Of a stretch of 64,000 bases of DNA, positions 33,439 through 42,191 are shown one piece after another; the first letter of the stretch is position 1, and every line of letters begins with the position of its first letter. The stretch spans positions 98,352 through 162,351 of the forward strand of contig CAVGEY010000001.1 of assembly GCA_963628435.1 (NCBI GenBank), read 5' to 3'. The notes beneath the pieces are model-generated. The model searched no databases. It was not told the origin of the DNA and saw nothing but the letters and a program-made list of their open reading frames with translations. This stretch comes from CAKSQF01 sp963628435. GTDB taxonomy: Bacteria > Bacillota > Clostridia > Oscillospirales > CAG-272. Made by a program: the position numbers and the translations under genes.

Positions 33439-34566
33439 ATGAAAATCAATCAGACCGTATCGGTCGCGGGGAAGGCAACACTGCATATTGACGAAAAAAC
33501 GGTCGTTTATCAGCCGACAAAAGAAAATCCGAACGTATCGCTCACCTATCCGCAGATTATCGTACTCGAACATAACGAGAAGAACAACGGGCTCATCTAT
33601 GTTACGGGCGAGTCGCTCGATGTCGGCGCCTATATTGTTCATGTGAGCAGAGACGGCGGCAGATCATTTGAAATTCTCTCCGAAATCAGAAGCGAAAAAG
33701 AGGGAATGATTGCCAACTGGCAGCCCTGCATCTATGAGCTTCCGTGCAGAGTCGGCGATATGGCCGAGGGAACGCTGATATTCGCGGGCTGTGTACGCGA
33801 TGCGAAGATAACGAAAACCGAGATAACTCTCTGGAAGAGCGTCGATCTCGGAAAAACATGGGAAGTTCTTTCGACCTGCGCGACTGGCGACGGAATATCG
33901 GGCGAGGTCGCGGGACTTTGGGAGCCTTTCCTCTATGCGGAGGACGGCAAGCTCTACTGTCTCTATTCGGATGAATCGGATCCCGATCACAGCCAGATGC
34001 TCGTTCTGAAATATACCGAAGACGGTAAAAACTGGAGTGACAGAGTGAAAATCGCCTGCTGCAGCGAAAAGAAGCTGCGTCCCGGCATGATAGCTCTCTC
34101 AAAGCTCCCGACAGGAGAATATTTTGTCGTATATGAAATGGTCGGAATGGACGGCAACCCCATCTATTGCAGAAAAACGAAAAATCTTACCGACTGGGGC
34201 GATATGTCGTATGACGGCACAAGAATACTGACAAAAGACGGCAGCAGACTCGGCTCGGCTCCCTACTGCGTATGGACACCTCTCGGAGGAGAAAAGGGAA
34301 TGATAATCGTTACCGCGATGTTCATGGGCGCGGGAAGCTCAAAAACAGGCACCGATTGGCTTGTCAGCTTCGATTTGGGTGAGACATGGGAATCCTGCGA
34401 CAATCCGCTCCCGTACAAACCGGGCAAGCACCGCTACGCATATTCTCCCGGAATGTTTGTCGCAAAAGACGGCAGCATCTACTATGTGAACGATATAAAC
34501 TGCGAAGAGCCCGAATTTGAGGACAGGGCAAGCATCACAATGGCTCACATTACCGTTGACGAATAA
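33439..34566 (+). CDS. Asp-box beta-propeller protein without signal or N-domain, paralogue 3
   Basis: A 375-residue protein equal to the propeller half of the two preceding lipoproteins. It begins directly at the equivalent of QVEDKTVVYQPSRQNPN and contains SRDGGRSF, SVDLGKTW, SFDLGETW, GLWEPFLYAEDGKLYCLYSDESD and LRPGMIALSKLPTGEY. It has no signal peptide or lipobox, so it should be cytoplasmic. AAAGGAAGG (33421-33429) is 9 bases from the ATG at 33439. It lies 73 bases after paralogue 2 without a terminator, so the two are probably co-transcribed, producing an exported and an intracellular enzyme of the same kind. Confidence 0.82.
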   Translation: MKINQTVSVAGKATLHIDEKTVVYQPTKENPNVSLTYPQIIVLEHNEKNNGLIYVTGESLDVGAYIVHVSRDGGRSFEILSEIRSEKEGMIANWQPCIYELPCRVGDMAEGTLIFAGCVRDAKITKTEITLWKSVDLGKTWEVLSTCATGDGISGEVAGLWEPFLYAEDGKLYCLYSDESDPDHSQMLVLKYTEDGKNWSDRVKIACCSEKKLRPGMIALSKLPTGEYFVVYEMVGMDGNPIYCRKTKNLTDWGDMSYDGTRILTKDGSRLGSAPYCVWTPLGGEKGMIIVTAMFMGAGSSKTGTDWLVSFDLGETWESCDNPLPYKPGKHRYAYSPGMFVAKDGSIYYVNDINCEEPEFEDRASITMAHITVDE

Positions 34567-34583
34567 ATTTCATAAAGCAAAAT

Positions 34584-34610
34584 CACCCTCTGCCTTTCGG
34601 GCAGAGGGTG
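34584..34610. terminator. Bidirectional terminator hairpin between convergent genes
   Basis: CACCCTCTGCC (34584-34594) pairs with GGCAGAGGGTG (34600-34610) around a 5-base loop. It lies between the plus-strand propeller gene and the minus-strand trigger-factor-like gene. The flanks are A/T rich but without a long T run. Confidence 0.7.
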
Positions 34611-34631
34611 AACTTGTTATATGATTTCGTT

Positions 34632-35966
34632 TTAATCGTTTGTTTCGGCTGTCGAAGGGGCGGTCTCGGAATCGGATGCGCCTGTTGTCGCGGGCGCGGT
34701 GTCGGATGCGCCTGTTGTCGCAGGTGTTGTGTCGGCGGTTTCGGTTACCCATTTGACGGCGTCAACCATAACGGGGAGCATTTTCTGCTGCATAAACTGC
34801 GAGAGAAGATTGTTTTCCTCGAAGATTTCGATATAATCTTCGACATTCTCTATGCCGTAATAATAGTTGTAATAATCGCTGTAATTTTTGTAATTGTCGT
34901 AGCAGGTGGCGATAAATTCGGCCTTTGTCAGTGTAATGCCGTATACGCCGAACAGATAGTTCCAGATAAGACGCTCGCCGATATACTCTTTGGAGTTTTC
35001 CTCGGCATCTTCGTTAAGCTCAACAAGCTCGTCCTCGGTAAGATCTTCTTCGGTTTTTTCGTAATAATCGAAATATGACTGCTTGTATTCGGCAATCTGC
35101 TCGTCGAGCGCATCCTGCGGATAGCTCTCGATTTCAATCATACCGAGAATTGCATTGTACGCAAGCTGCTCTTTGTATGAAAGGATGAGATAATCCTTAA
35201 AACTTTCGACATCGGTGTAGTCGCCGCTTGTGTATGTGCTGACCGTTTCGTCCGAAAGTACGGGTGCCTCGTCGGGTCTTTCGATTTTAACGATTCTTAC
35301 CGTGAAATTTATCAGCTTGTCGCGAAGCTCTTTTACGCCGTAAATCGGGCTGAAACGCACGGTAACGGTTACCGTTTCGCCTGTTTTCGCGCCGATAAGC
35401 TGTTCTTCGAAGCCTTTCGCGCTTCTTTCGGGATTTACCTGGTCATCGTATTCGCCGACAAATGTATGTGAGCCGAGCTCGAGCGAATATCCGCTGCTGT
35501 CGCCCTCGTTGGTCATGCCCGCCACTGTTTCGTCACTGAATGTTTCGCCCTCGGCACTCTCGCCGGTATAGTATATTGTGACGAAATCGCCGTTTTCGGC
35601 GGGATCGTCCTCGCCGAGTTCGGTGTAGGTCTGAAGGCTTTCGAGCATATTGGCTATGTACTGCTCGTACTGGTATGTGACTTTCGATTCCGAAATTTCG
35701 AGATTTGAAAAATCGGTCACTTTCAGATATTTAAGATAGTCGTCATAAACGAATTCGCCGATCGGAATGATGTCATCATCCGCAAGATCTTTGAATACGA
35801 CATTCGAAAGATCGGTTTCGGATGTGGTCGGTGCCGCGTCGGTCGATGCGGCGGTCGTCTGATTCGTTGTCGACGACGCTGTATTTCCGCATCCCGAAAG
35901 AGTCAGGCAGGATGCCGATATTGCGGCGGCAAGCGTAATTGCCGTGAGTTTGCGTTTTGTGTTCAT
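34632..35966 (-). CDS. Trigger-factor-like FKBP lipoprotein (extracytoplasmic foldase) with Thr/Ala repeat tail
   Basis: A 444-residue lipoprotein (LSGCG lipobox near residue 26, then a Thr/Ser-rich linker). Residues about 130-240 form an FKBP-type prolyl isomerase domain (GDFVTIYYTGESAEGETF, SLELGSHTFVGEYDDQV, FTVRIVKIERPDEAP), followed by a long acidic helical region like the trigger-factor C-domain. The ribosome-binding N-domain is missing, so it would work outside the membrane as a chaperone-isomerase for secreted proteins. The C-terminus is low complexity with a duplicated ATTGASDTAP unit. AAAAAGGAGC precedes the ATG. It is transcribed alone, convergent with the propeller genes. Confidence 0.83.
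   Translation of the reverse strand: MNTKRKLTAITLAAAISASCLTLSGCGNTASSTTNQTTAASTDAAPTTSETDLSNVVFKDLADDDIIPIGEFVYDDYLKYLKVTDFSNLEISESKVTYQYEQYIANMLESLQTYTELGEDDPAENGDFVTIYYTGESAEGETFSDETVAGMTNEGDSSGYSLELGSHTFVGEYDDQVNPERSAKGFEEQLIGAKTGETVTVTVRFSPIYGVKELRDKLINFTVRIVKIERPDEAPVLSDETVSTYTSGDYTDVESFKDYLILSYKEQLAYNAILGMIEIESYPQDALDEQIAEYKQSYFDYYEKTEEDLTEDELVELNEDAEENSKEYIGERLIWNYLFGVYGITLTKAEFIATCYDNYKNYSDYYNYYYGIENVEDYIEIFEENNLLSQFMQQKMLPVMVDAVKWVTETADTTPATTGASDTAPATTGASDSETAPSTAETND
34675..34734 (-). repeat. Two 30-base direct repeats encoding the C-terminal tail of the FKBP lipoprotein
   Basis: Units 34675-34704 and 34705-34734 are nearly identical (GATGCGCCTGTTGTCGC at the start of each), encoding tandem D-T-x-P-A-T-T-G-A-S. 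Such in-frame repeats can change number by slippage, altering tail length. Confidence 0.75.
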
Positions 35967-36146
35967 TTTTTTGATTTTGCTCCTTTTTCCGAGCCTGTCG
36001 GTATTTGCCCCCGACAGCCGAAAATCGGCGGCGGAAAGCGTCTGTCAATAATTTTATCCGTCATTTATGAATAAATCTACCGACTAATGTGATTTTTCGG
36101 TGATGTATTTTTCAATGCAAAACGAAAAATAAAATCAAAAAAACTA

Positions 36147-36175
36147 TTGAAAATGCCTCGTATGTTTGATATAAT
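36147..36175 (+). promoter_or_regulatory. Sigma-A promoter of the GH2 gene
   Basis: TTGAAA (36147-36152), a 17-base spacer and TATAAT (36170-36175), 32 bases before the ATG. Confidence 0.82.
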
Positions 36176-36207
36176 AAACAAAAAAAGAGAAACGAGGTTT
36201 CCGCTTT

Positions 36208-37923
36208 ATGAATATTCCGAGACCGGAGTATCCCCGCCCTCAGCTTGTCCGTGACGAATGGATGAATCTGAACGGCAAATGGGAATTTGAAATTGACAAC
36301 GCTATGGTCGGCAAGGCCAAAAAGTTTTTTGAAAGAGAACATCTTGACGGCGAGATAATCGTTCCGTTCTGTCCCGAAAGCAAGCTGTCGGGTGTCGGCA
36401 ACGTCGATTATATGAACTGCGTATGGTACCGCAGAGACATCGAGATACCGAAAGAGTGGGAAGGCAAAAACATCCTTCTGCATTTCGGTGCGGTCGACTA
36501 TTTCGCAACCGTTTATGTGAACGGACACTACTGCGGAGAGCACAAAGGCGGATATACTCCGTTTAAGGTTGACATCACAAAATACCTTAAAGAAAGCGGA
36601 AACTATATCACCCTTTGCGCAGAGGACGACACAAAGAGCGGCAATCAGCCGGTCGGCAAACAGTCGCAGGAATATTATTCGGCAGGCTGCTCATATACAA
36701 GAACAACGGGTATCTGGCAGACCGTATTTATGGAGCCGGTCGACAAATATTTTGTCGAGAGCTACAAGACCTATCCCGATGTCGAAAACTGTGCGGTAGA
36801 CCTTGAGGTCAAGCTCAACAATTACGCGGCAGGCTGCAAAATCACCGCAGCCGCATTCTATGAGGGCAAAAAGGTCGGAGAAAAATCGACCGTACTTGAC
36901 TCAATGTCGGCAAACATCTATCTTGCGCTGTCCGAAAAGCATCTTTGGGAAGTCGGCGCGGGCAGACTCTACGATCTCGTTTTCACGGTAGAACGCGACG
37001 GCAAGCTGTTTGACGTTGTCAAATCCTATTTCGGTCTGCGCTCTGTTGCGCTTACCGAACGCAAATTCCTGCTCAACGGAAAGAGCGTATTCGGCAGATG
37101 GGTGCTCGATCAGGGCTTCTATCCCGACGGCATTTACACCGCGCCGAGCGATGAGGCGCTCAAAGCCGACATCGAGAGATCGGTTGAGCTGGGCTTCAAC
37201 GGCGCAAGACTGCATCAGAAGATATTCGAGCCCCGCTTCCTCTACTGGGCAGACAAACTCGGCTACCTCGTATGGGGAGAACACGGCAACTGGGGACTCG
37301 ACTGCGGCGATCTCGCGGAAATTTCCAACTGGCTGCCCGAATGGATGGAATCGGTTGTCCGCGACTTCAACCATCCCGCTCTCATCGGCTGGTGTCCCTT
37401 CAACGAAACGTGGGATACACGCGGAAGACGTCAGTCCGACGATCTTATAAGAATTACCTATGAGGTTACCAAGGCAATGGATCCGACACGTCCGGTAATC
37501 GATACATCGGGCAACTTCCATGTCGGCGGATATTCGGATATATTCGATGTTCACGATTATGAGCAGGATCCGGTAAAATATGCCGAGAATTACGCTAAAG
37601 GCGTGTTCGTAACATTCAAAGACCGTCAGAACTGGTACGGTCAGCCCTTCTTCGTATCCGAATACGGCGGAATCCGCTGGACAAACGATCAGCACGGATG
37701 GGGCTACGGCAGCGGACCGAAGACCGAAGAGGAGTTTATCGCGCGCTATAAGGGACTTACCGAAGCGATGCTGAACAATCCCGACTGCTTCGCATTCTGC
37801 TATACACAGCTTTATGATGTTGAGCAGGAGCAGAACGGTCTTATGACATACGACAGAGTTTACAAGTTCGATCCGAAAATCTTCCGTGATATAAACACAC
37901 AGAAGGCAGCGGTCGAAGACTGA
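36208..37923 (+). CDS. Glycoside hydrolase family 2 enzyme (beta-glycosidase, cytoplasmic)
   Basis: A 571-residue GH2 enzyme with jelly-roll, Ig-like and TIM-barrel domains: WMNLNGKWEFEID, YTRTTGIWQTVFME, LDQGFYPDGIYTAPSDEAL, acid/base Glu400 in WCPFNETWD, and nucleophile Glu485 in FVSEYGGIRW. No signal peptide. It is clearly homologous to the GH2 half of the sulfatase fusion at 7849-11043, sharing long identical stretches including IPRPEYPRPQ at its N-terminus. It would remove a terminal beta-linked sugar such as galactose, glucuronate or a related residue; the family does not decide which. It is monocistronic, with its own promoter and terminator. It shows what the fused domain looks like when free. 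Confidence 0.9.
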   Translation: MNIPRPEYPRPQLVRDEWMNLNGKWEFEIDNAMVGKAKKFFEREHLDGEIIVPFCPESKLSGVGNVDYMNCVWYRRDIEIPKEWEGKNILLHFGAVDYFATVYVNGHYCGEHKGGYTPFKVDITKYLKESGNYITLCAEDDTKSGNQPVGKQSQEYYSAGCSYTRTTGIWQTVFMEPVDKYFVESYKTYPDVENCAVDLEVKLNNYAAGCKITAAAFYEGKKVGEKSTVLDSMSANIYLALSEKHLWEVGAGRLYDLVFTVERDGKLFDVVKSYFGLRSVALTERKFLLNGKSVFGRWVLDQGFYPDGIYTAPSDEALKADIERSVELGFNGARLHQKIFEPRFLYWADKLGYLVWGEHGNWGLDCGDLAEISNWLPEWMESVVRDFNHPALIGWCPFNETWDTRGRRQSDDLIRITYEVTKAMDPTRPVIDTSGNFHVGGYSDIFDVHDYEQDPVKYAENYAKGVFVTFKDRQNWYGQPFFVSEYGGIRWTNDQHGWGYGSGPKTEEEFIARYKGLTEAMLNNPDCFAFCYTQLYDVEQEQNGLMTYDRVYKFDPKIFRDINTQKAAVED

Positions 37924-37949
37924 CAGCCGATAACAGATAAACGGCAAAA

Positions 37950-37982
37950 CCCCGTGCGCCCGTCCGGACGCACGGGGATTTT
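37950..37982 (+). terminator. Rho-independent terminator after the GH2 gene
   Basis: CCCCGTGCG (37950-37958) pairs with CGCACGGGG (37969-37977); the loop contains the palindrome CGTCCGGACG, and ATTTT follows. Confidence 0.82.
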
Positions 37983-38016
37983 GAAAGCATAACGAAAAAT
38001 CACGGCGGAGGAAATG

Positions 38017-38604
38017 ATGGGAACGCAGACCGACACGGGAAAATCGAAAAGCAATGGCGGCACGGGGCAGACAAAGAAGAGCTATTCGGGCTCGAATGTT
38101 TCATACGGCAAGAGCGGCAGGGAATATAAAAAAAGTTCATACAAGCCGAAGACATACCCGAAATCTTCGTATTCTTCGGGCGGCAGTCTGCGCAAATCAT
38201 CGACTTATGTGAAAAAAGCGGCATCCGCATATCGGAAATCGGGGATGAGCGGCGGTCAGATTGCCGCCTGTATCGCCGCATTTGTCATCGGGATAATCGC
38301 CGGCCTCGGCAGTTTCGGACTTATAACCGAAAACGACCGATTCGAGCTTGTCGGAGATAAGGAAATTAAAGTAGCGCTCGGAGAAGAGTTCACTTATCGG
38401 GAGGAAGGGGCAAGGCTCGTTTCACTCGGCAGAGATTTGTCGGAAGAGGTCAGAATCGAAACAAATCTCGAAAAAACAGAGGACGGATATCTTGTCGACA
38501 GCTCGAAAGAGGGAATATACTACATAAAATACACCTCGGATGATGTAAAATACAAGAATACCGTGCGCGTTCGCACGATAATCGTCGGGGGTGACGCCGA
38601 GTGA
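38017..38604 (+). CDS. Membrane protein with basic Ser/Lys/Tyr-rich tail and Ig-like extracellular domain
   Basis: A 195-residue protein I do not recognise. Residues 1 to about 75 are low complexity, rich in Ser, Lys, Tyr and Gly; a membrane helix follows (QIAACIAAFVIGIIAGLGSFG); then an approximately 100-residue outside domain (ELVGDKEIKVALGEEFTYREEG ... YIKYTSDDVKYKNTVRVRTIIV) resembling bacterial Ig-like folds of the DUF5011 kind. GGAGG at 38007-38011 is 5 bases from ATG 38017. The stop overlaps the next gene's GTG, so the pair is translationally coupled. Confidence 0.65.
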   Translation: MGTQTDTGKSKSNGGTGQTKKSYSGSNVSYGKSGREYKKSSYKPKTYPKSSYSSGGSLRKSSTYVKKAASAYRKSGMSGGQIAACIAAFVIGIIAGLGSFGLITENDRFELVGDKEIKVALGEEFTYREEGARLVSLGRDLSEEVRIETNLEKTEDGYLVDSSKEGIYYIKYTSDDVKYKNTVRVRTIIVGGDAE

Positions 38605-39713
38605 GCAAAAACAAAATCACAAATTCGGCGGCGGCCGTTCTGGCGGTCATCTGTTTTCTCGTCGGTTTCGCCGGGGGACTTTTCGGCGGATATATGCAGG
38701 CGGATGACGATACCGAATCGGACAGCATTATTTCGGGAAGTCTGTCGGTGCATTTTCCCGAACTCGGAAGCAAACATACGGGTGACTGCACATATATCAA
38801 GGCGGGAGATGTCGATATTCTCATTGATGCGGGAGCGAGAAAAGCGAGTATTGCCGAAATAACCGATTATATCGACAGATATGTTACCGACGGAAAACTC
38901 GAATATGTGATTGTCACACACGCGCACGAGGATCATTACGCGGGATTTGCGGTTAACGAATCTGCCGACAGCATATTCGATCTTTATGATATAGGCACGA
39001 TAATAGATTTTCCGATAACCAATCAGACAGAGGATTCGACACTCTACAAAAATTACACGCGCGAGCTTGACGAGGCGGTCGAAAGGGGCGCGGTACATTA
39101 TACCGCCGCCCAATGCATAAGAACAGGCAAAGATGTTTTCGATCTCGGAAACGGAATCGAGCTGAAAATTCTCGACAGTTTTTTCTATTACAATAAGACA
39201 TCGGGTGAAAACAACTATTCGGTCTGCGTAATGATAACAAAGGGAAACGAAAAATACCTCTTTACGGGCGATCTCGAAAAAGATGGAGAGGAAAAGCTGG
39301 TTGAGATGAACGAACTTTCCCACGTTACCCTCTATAAGGCGGGACATCACGGCTCATCGACCTCGTCATCCGATACTCTGCTGCAGGCGATAACTCCCGA
39401 ATATGTCTGCGTATGCTGCTGCGCGGGCAGCTCGGAATATTCGGATCAGTCGAGGAGTCAGTATCCGACGCAGATTTTCTGCGACAGAATCGCGAAATAC
39501 ACCGAAAATGTCTATGTTACGACACTCTGCCTTGATTATGAGAAAAACAAATTCACATCATTCAACGGGGATATTGTGCTGACATCGGACACCGACGGGA
39601 TAAGAATCGAATGTTCGGGCTCATCGCTGCCGCTTTACAAGAGCGATTGGTTTAAGGAAAACCGCGACTGCCCCGACGAATGGAAAAAATCTTCGGGGAA
39701 AAAAGCCGCGTAG
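38601..39713 (+). CDS. Membrane-anchored metallo-beta-lactamase-fold hydrolase (ComEC C-domain-like)
   Basis: A 370-residue protein with one N-terminal membrane helix (about residues 9-31), then a metallo-beta-lactamase domain: DILIDAGARK, metal motif THAHEDHYAG (His107, His109, Asp111, His112), LFTGDLEKDGEE and YKAGHHGSSTSSSDTLL. The pattern is that of the extracellular domain of ComEC/Rec2 and its stand-alone relatives, thought to act on DNA or another phosphodiester outside the cell. It starts at GTG 38601 overlapping the preceding stop by 4 bases. No other competence genes are near. Confidence 0.8.
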   Translation: MSKNKITNSAAAVLAVICFLVGFAGGLFGGYMQADDDTESDSIISGSLSVHFPELGSKHTGDCTYIKAGDVDILIDAGARKASIAEITDYIDRYVTDGKLEYVIVTHAHEDHYAGFAVNESADSIFDLYDIGTIIDFPITNQTEDSTLYKNYTRELDEAVERGAVHYTAAQCIRTGKDVFDLGNGIELKILDSFFYYNKTSGENNYSVCVMITKGNEKYLFTGDLEKDGEEKLVEMNELSHVTLYKAGHHGSSTSSSDTLLQAITPEYVCVCCCAGSSEYSDQSRSQYPTQIFCDRIAKYTENVYVTTLCLDYEKNKFTSFNGDIVLTSDTDGIRIECSGSSLPLYKSDWFKENRDCPDEWKKSSGKKAA

Positions 39714-39738
39714 CAGATTTTCGAAAATAAAAAATGAT

Positions 39739-39777
39739 GCCGCAGGCCTTCCGTGTTCGGAATGCCTGCGGCGGTTT
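39739..39777. terminator. Bidirectional terminator between the metallo-hydrolase gene and xylB
   Basis: GCCGCAGGC (39739-39747) pairs with GCCTGCGGC (39764-39772), with an inner CCG/CGG pairing; GGTTTT follows on the plus strand. Confidence 0.78.
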
Positions 39778-39786
39778 TGTTTTCGG

Positions 39787-41265
39787 TTATTTGAGTTTCC
39801 TGAAAAGATTTTTCACAGACGGATATATTTCTCTGAATTTTGCGTATCGGTCGGCGTAGCGCGCCGCGATTTCGGGGTCGGGCAGAATCGTCTTTTTGAG
39901 TCTGACGATAGATGCGGCGCAATCGGCTACCGTCGGGTAAACTCCCGCTCCGACCATCGCGAGCATGGCGGCACCGTATCCCGGCCCCTGCTCGGTCTGC
40001 ACGAGTTTTATCGGAATGTTCAGAATGTTGCAGATGATTTTCTGCCAGAGCGCCGATTTCGCGCCGCCTCCGCACAGACAGCTTGCGCCGATGTCTATCG
40101 ATTGAGCCGAGGCGATTTCAAGACAGTCTTTTATCGCAAATGATACACCCTCGAGAACCGCCTGAACCATGTCGGCGCGTTTTGTGTCCATACGCATGCC
40201 GATAAAGCATCCGCGCGCGTCCGTGTCGTTTATCGGACTGCGCTCGCCCATGAGATAGGGCAGAAAATATACATGTCCGCGTCCGAGCATATCGTCGGTA
40301 ACCGCCGATTCTTCGACGGCGTAATTGTCGGTTCCGAGAATTTCCTCGAAGAACCACTTGCTGCATGATGCCGCCGACAGTATGCAGCCCATCAGATGAT
40401 AGCCGCCGTCGGCGTGGCAGAACGAGTGCAGCGCGTTGAAAGAGTCGACATGGAACTCATCCGACGGGATAAATACCGTACCCGATGTGCCGAGAGAGAT
40501 GTTGCAGCTGCCCGCGCTTACCGTGCCGGTGCCGACCGCCGCCGCCGCGTTGTCGCCGGCTCCCGCCACCACAATCGTTTTTTCGCCGAGACCGAGCGCG
40601 GATGCGGCGGATGCCGTCAGATGTCCGACCGTCTCGTAGCTCTCGTAGAGTTTCGGAAGCTGCTCCTCTTTTATGCCGCAGATTTTCATCATCGGCTCCG
40701 ACCACTTTTTGTTTTTCACGTCAAGCAGAAGCATTCCGGATGCGTCCGAATAATCGGTGCAGTGAACACCCGTCAGGCGGTAGTTTATGTAATCTTTCGG
40801 AAGCATGATTTTGCATATTCTGTCGAAATTTTCTTTTTCGTTATTCCGCATCCAGAGAATTTTCGGCGCGGTAAAACCCGCAAACGCGATGTTGCCCGTC
40901 TGCCGCGACAGTGTTTCTCTGCCGATTTCGTTGTTCAGATAATCGGTTTCGGCGTCCGTTCTGCCGTCATTCCACAGAATCGCGGGCCTTATTACTCTGT
41001 CATTGGCGTCGAGGGTTACGAGCCCGTGCATCTGCCCGCCGACACCGATTGCGGCGATGTCGCAGGCATCTGTTCCCGATATAAGTTCGGGTATTCCGTC
41101 TGCAAGAGCCGTCCACCAGTCTTCGGGATTCTGTTCGCTCCATCCGGGATGAGGGAAGGAGAGCGGATATTCACGGCTTACACTGTTAATGATTTTTCCT
41201 TCGGCATCTGTCAGAAGAAGTTTCAGCGACGATGTTCCGAGGTCTGCTCCGATAAAATATTTCAT
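39787..41265 (-). CDS. xylB: Xylulokinase
   Basis: A 492-residue FGGY kinase phosphorylating D-xylulose for the pentose phosphate pathway. It shows the phosphate motif GADLGTSSLKLLL, the XylB-specific GVGGQMHGLVTLD and ILWNDGRTDAE, and C-terminal CLCGGGAKSALWQKI. Length is normal. GAGGTGA stands 7 bases before the ATG. It is divergent from an AraC regulator and near a large GH43 lipoprotein, giving a xylose-oriented neighbourhood. No xylose isomerase (xylA) is present in the window. Confidence 0.94.
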   Translation of the reverse strand: MKYFIGADLGTSSLKLLLTDAEGKIINSVSREYPLSFPHPGWSEQNPEDWWTALADGIPELISGTDACDIAAIGVGGQMHGLVTLDANDRVIRPAILWNDGRTDAETDYLNNEIGRETLSRQTGNIAFAGFTAPKILWMRNNEKENFDRICKIMLPKDYINYRLTGVHCTDYSDASGMLLLDVKNKKWSEPMMKICGIKEEQLPKLYESYETVGHLTASAASALGLGEKTIVVAGAGDNAAAAVGTGTVSAGSCNISLGTSGTVFIPSDEFHVDSFNALHSFCHADGGYHLMGCILSAASCSKWFFEEILGTDNYAVEESAVTDDMLGRGHVYFLPYLMGERSPINDTDARGCFIGMRMDTKRADMVQAVLEGVSFAIKDCLEIASAQSIDIGASCLCGGGAKSALWQKIICNILNIPIKLVQTEQGPGYGAAMLAMVGAGVYPTVADCAASIVRLKKTILPDPEIAARYADRYAKFREIYPSVKNLFRKLK

Positions 41266-41339
41266 AAAATCACCTCATGCCGCCGTCGGCGGTAATTTCG
41301 ATTCGGATATTTCGCTGATTTCAGTATATACCCTATATG

Positions 41340-41368
41340 TTGACTTTTCTCGCTATTTTGTATATAAT
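41340..41368 (+). promoter_or_regulatory. Sigma-A promoter of the AraC-type regulator gene
   Basis: TTGACT (41340-41345), a 17-base spacer and TATAAT (41363-41368), about 30 bases before the ATG. Confidence 0.85.
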
Positions 41369-41399
41369 ATATAGACAGAATTTGACATTCGGAGGGCTT

Positions 41400-42167
41400 A
41401 TGTTCTATCAGTTTGACCATTTGACCACACCCGACTATATAAAAATCGAAACGGGCGAAAATTTCAGTTTTCCGATGCATCTGCATCAGTGCTTTGAGCT
41501 GATTGTGCTTACCGACGGGGAAATGACCGTTAATGTCGACGGAAAAGATTACAGACTCGGAAAGGGAGATGCACTGCTCGTGTTCCCGAATCAGCTTCAC
41601 ATGCTGAGTTCGTCGCACAGCCGCCATATTCTCTGTATTTTTTCGCCGAAGCTCGTTCAGGCGTTCACCGCAAAAACCGACCGATATGTTCCCGAAAACA
41701 ATCTGTTTTCGCTCGATGACTGTCTGCGTGATTTGCTCGTAAAGCTCGGCGATGCCTCTTATATAGAGCGCAAAGGTGTGCTTTACGGAATTTGCGGCCG
41801 ATTTGACAGAAATGCCGTTTATAAGGCAAAGCCGTCCGACTCAAAAAGCCTCCTGAACAGAATATTCGCATTTGTCGAGGAAAATTTTGCGGATGACTGC
41901 TCGCTTACCGCGCTGTCCGAAAAAACAGGCTACGATTATGCCTATTTGTCCCGTTTTTTCAGAAAGGCGGTCGGTCTGCCGTACAATGACTATCTGAACA
42001 GATACCGTTTGAGTCATGCCTGCTATCTTCTGAAAAATACCTCTATGCCCGTCGTCAGATGCGCATACGAGAGCGGATACAGCTCACTGCGCACATTTAA
42101 CCGAAATTTCAAGGCGATGATGAACACAACACCCGCGCTCTACCGTCAAAGCGAAGACATTAAATAA
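41400..42167 (+). CDS. AraC-family transcriptional regulator
   Basis: A 255-residue regulator. The N-terminal cupin part (FPMHLHQCFELIVLTDGEMTVNVDGKDY, KGDALLVFPNQLHMLSS) is of the sugar-binding type. The C-terminal 95 residues are a double helix-turn-helix of the AraC family (LTALSEKTGYDYAYLSRFFRKAVG and SYSSLRTFNRNFKAMMNTTPALYR-like signature). GGAGGG precedes ATG 41400. It is divergent from xylB and upstream of the GH43 lipoprotein, so it probably controls one or both in response to a pentose or pentose oligomer. Confidence 0.9.
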   Translation: MFYQFDHLTTPDYIKIETGENFSFPMHLHQCFELIVLTDGEMTVNVDGKDYRLGKGDALLVFPNQLHMLSSSHSRHILCIFSPKLVQAFTAKTDRYVPENNLFSLDDCLRDLLVKLGDASYIERKGVLYGICGRFDRNAVYKAKPSDSKSLLNRIFAFVEENFADDCSLTALSEKTGYDYAYLSRFFRKAVGLPYNDYLNRYRLSHACYLLKNTSMPVVRCAYESGYSSLRTFNRNFKAMMNTTPALYRQSEDIK

Positions 42168-42191
42168 ATCCGAAAAAATGCACAAAAACTA

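Noticed and set aside
29855..34566. Sialidases with a sialic-acid catabolic role
   Set aside because: Asp boxes alone do not prove GH33; no nanA/nanE/nanK or sialic acid transporter lies nearby, and key blocks resemble GH93 more.
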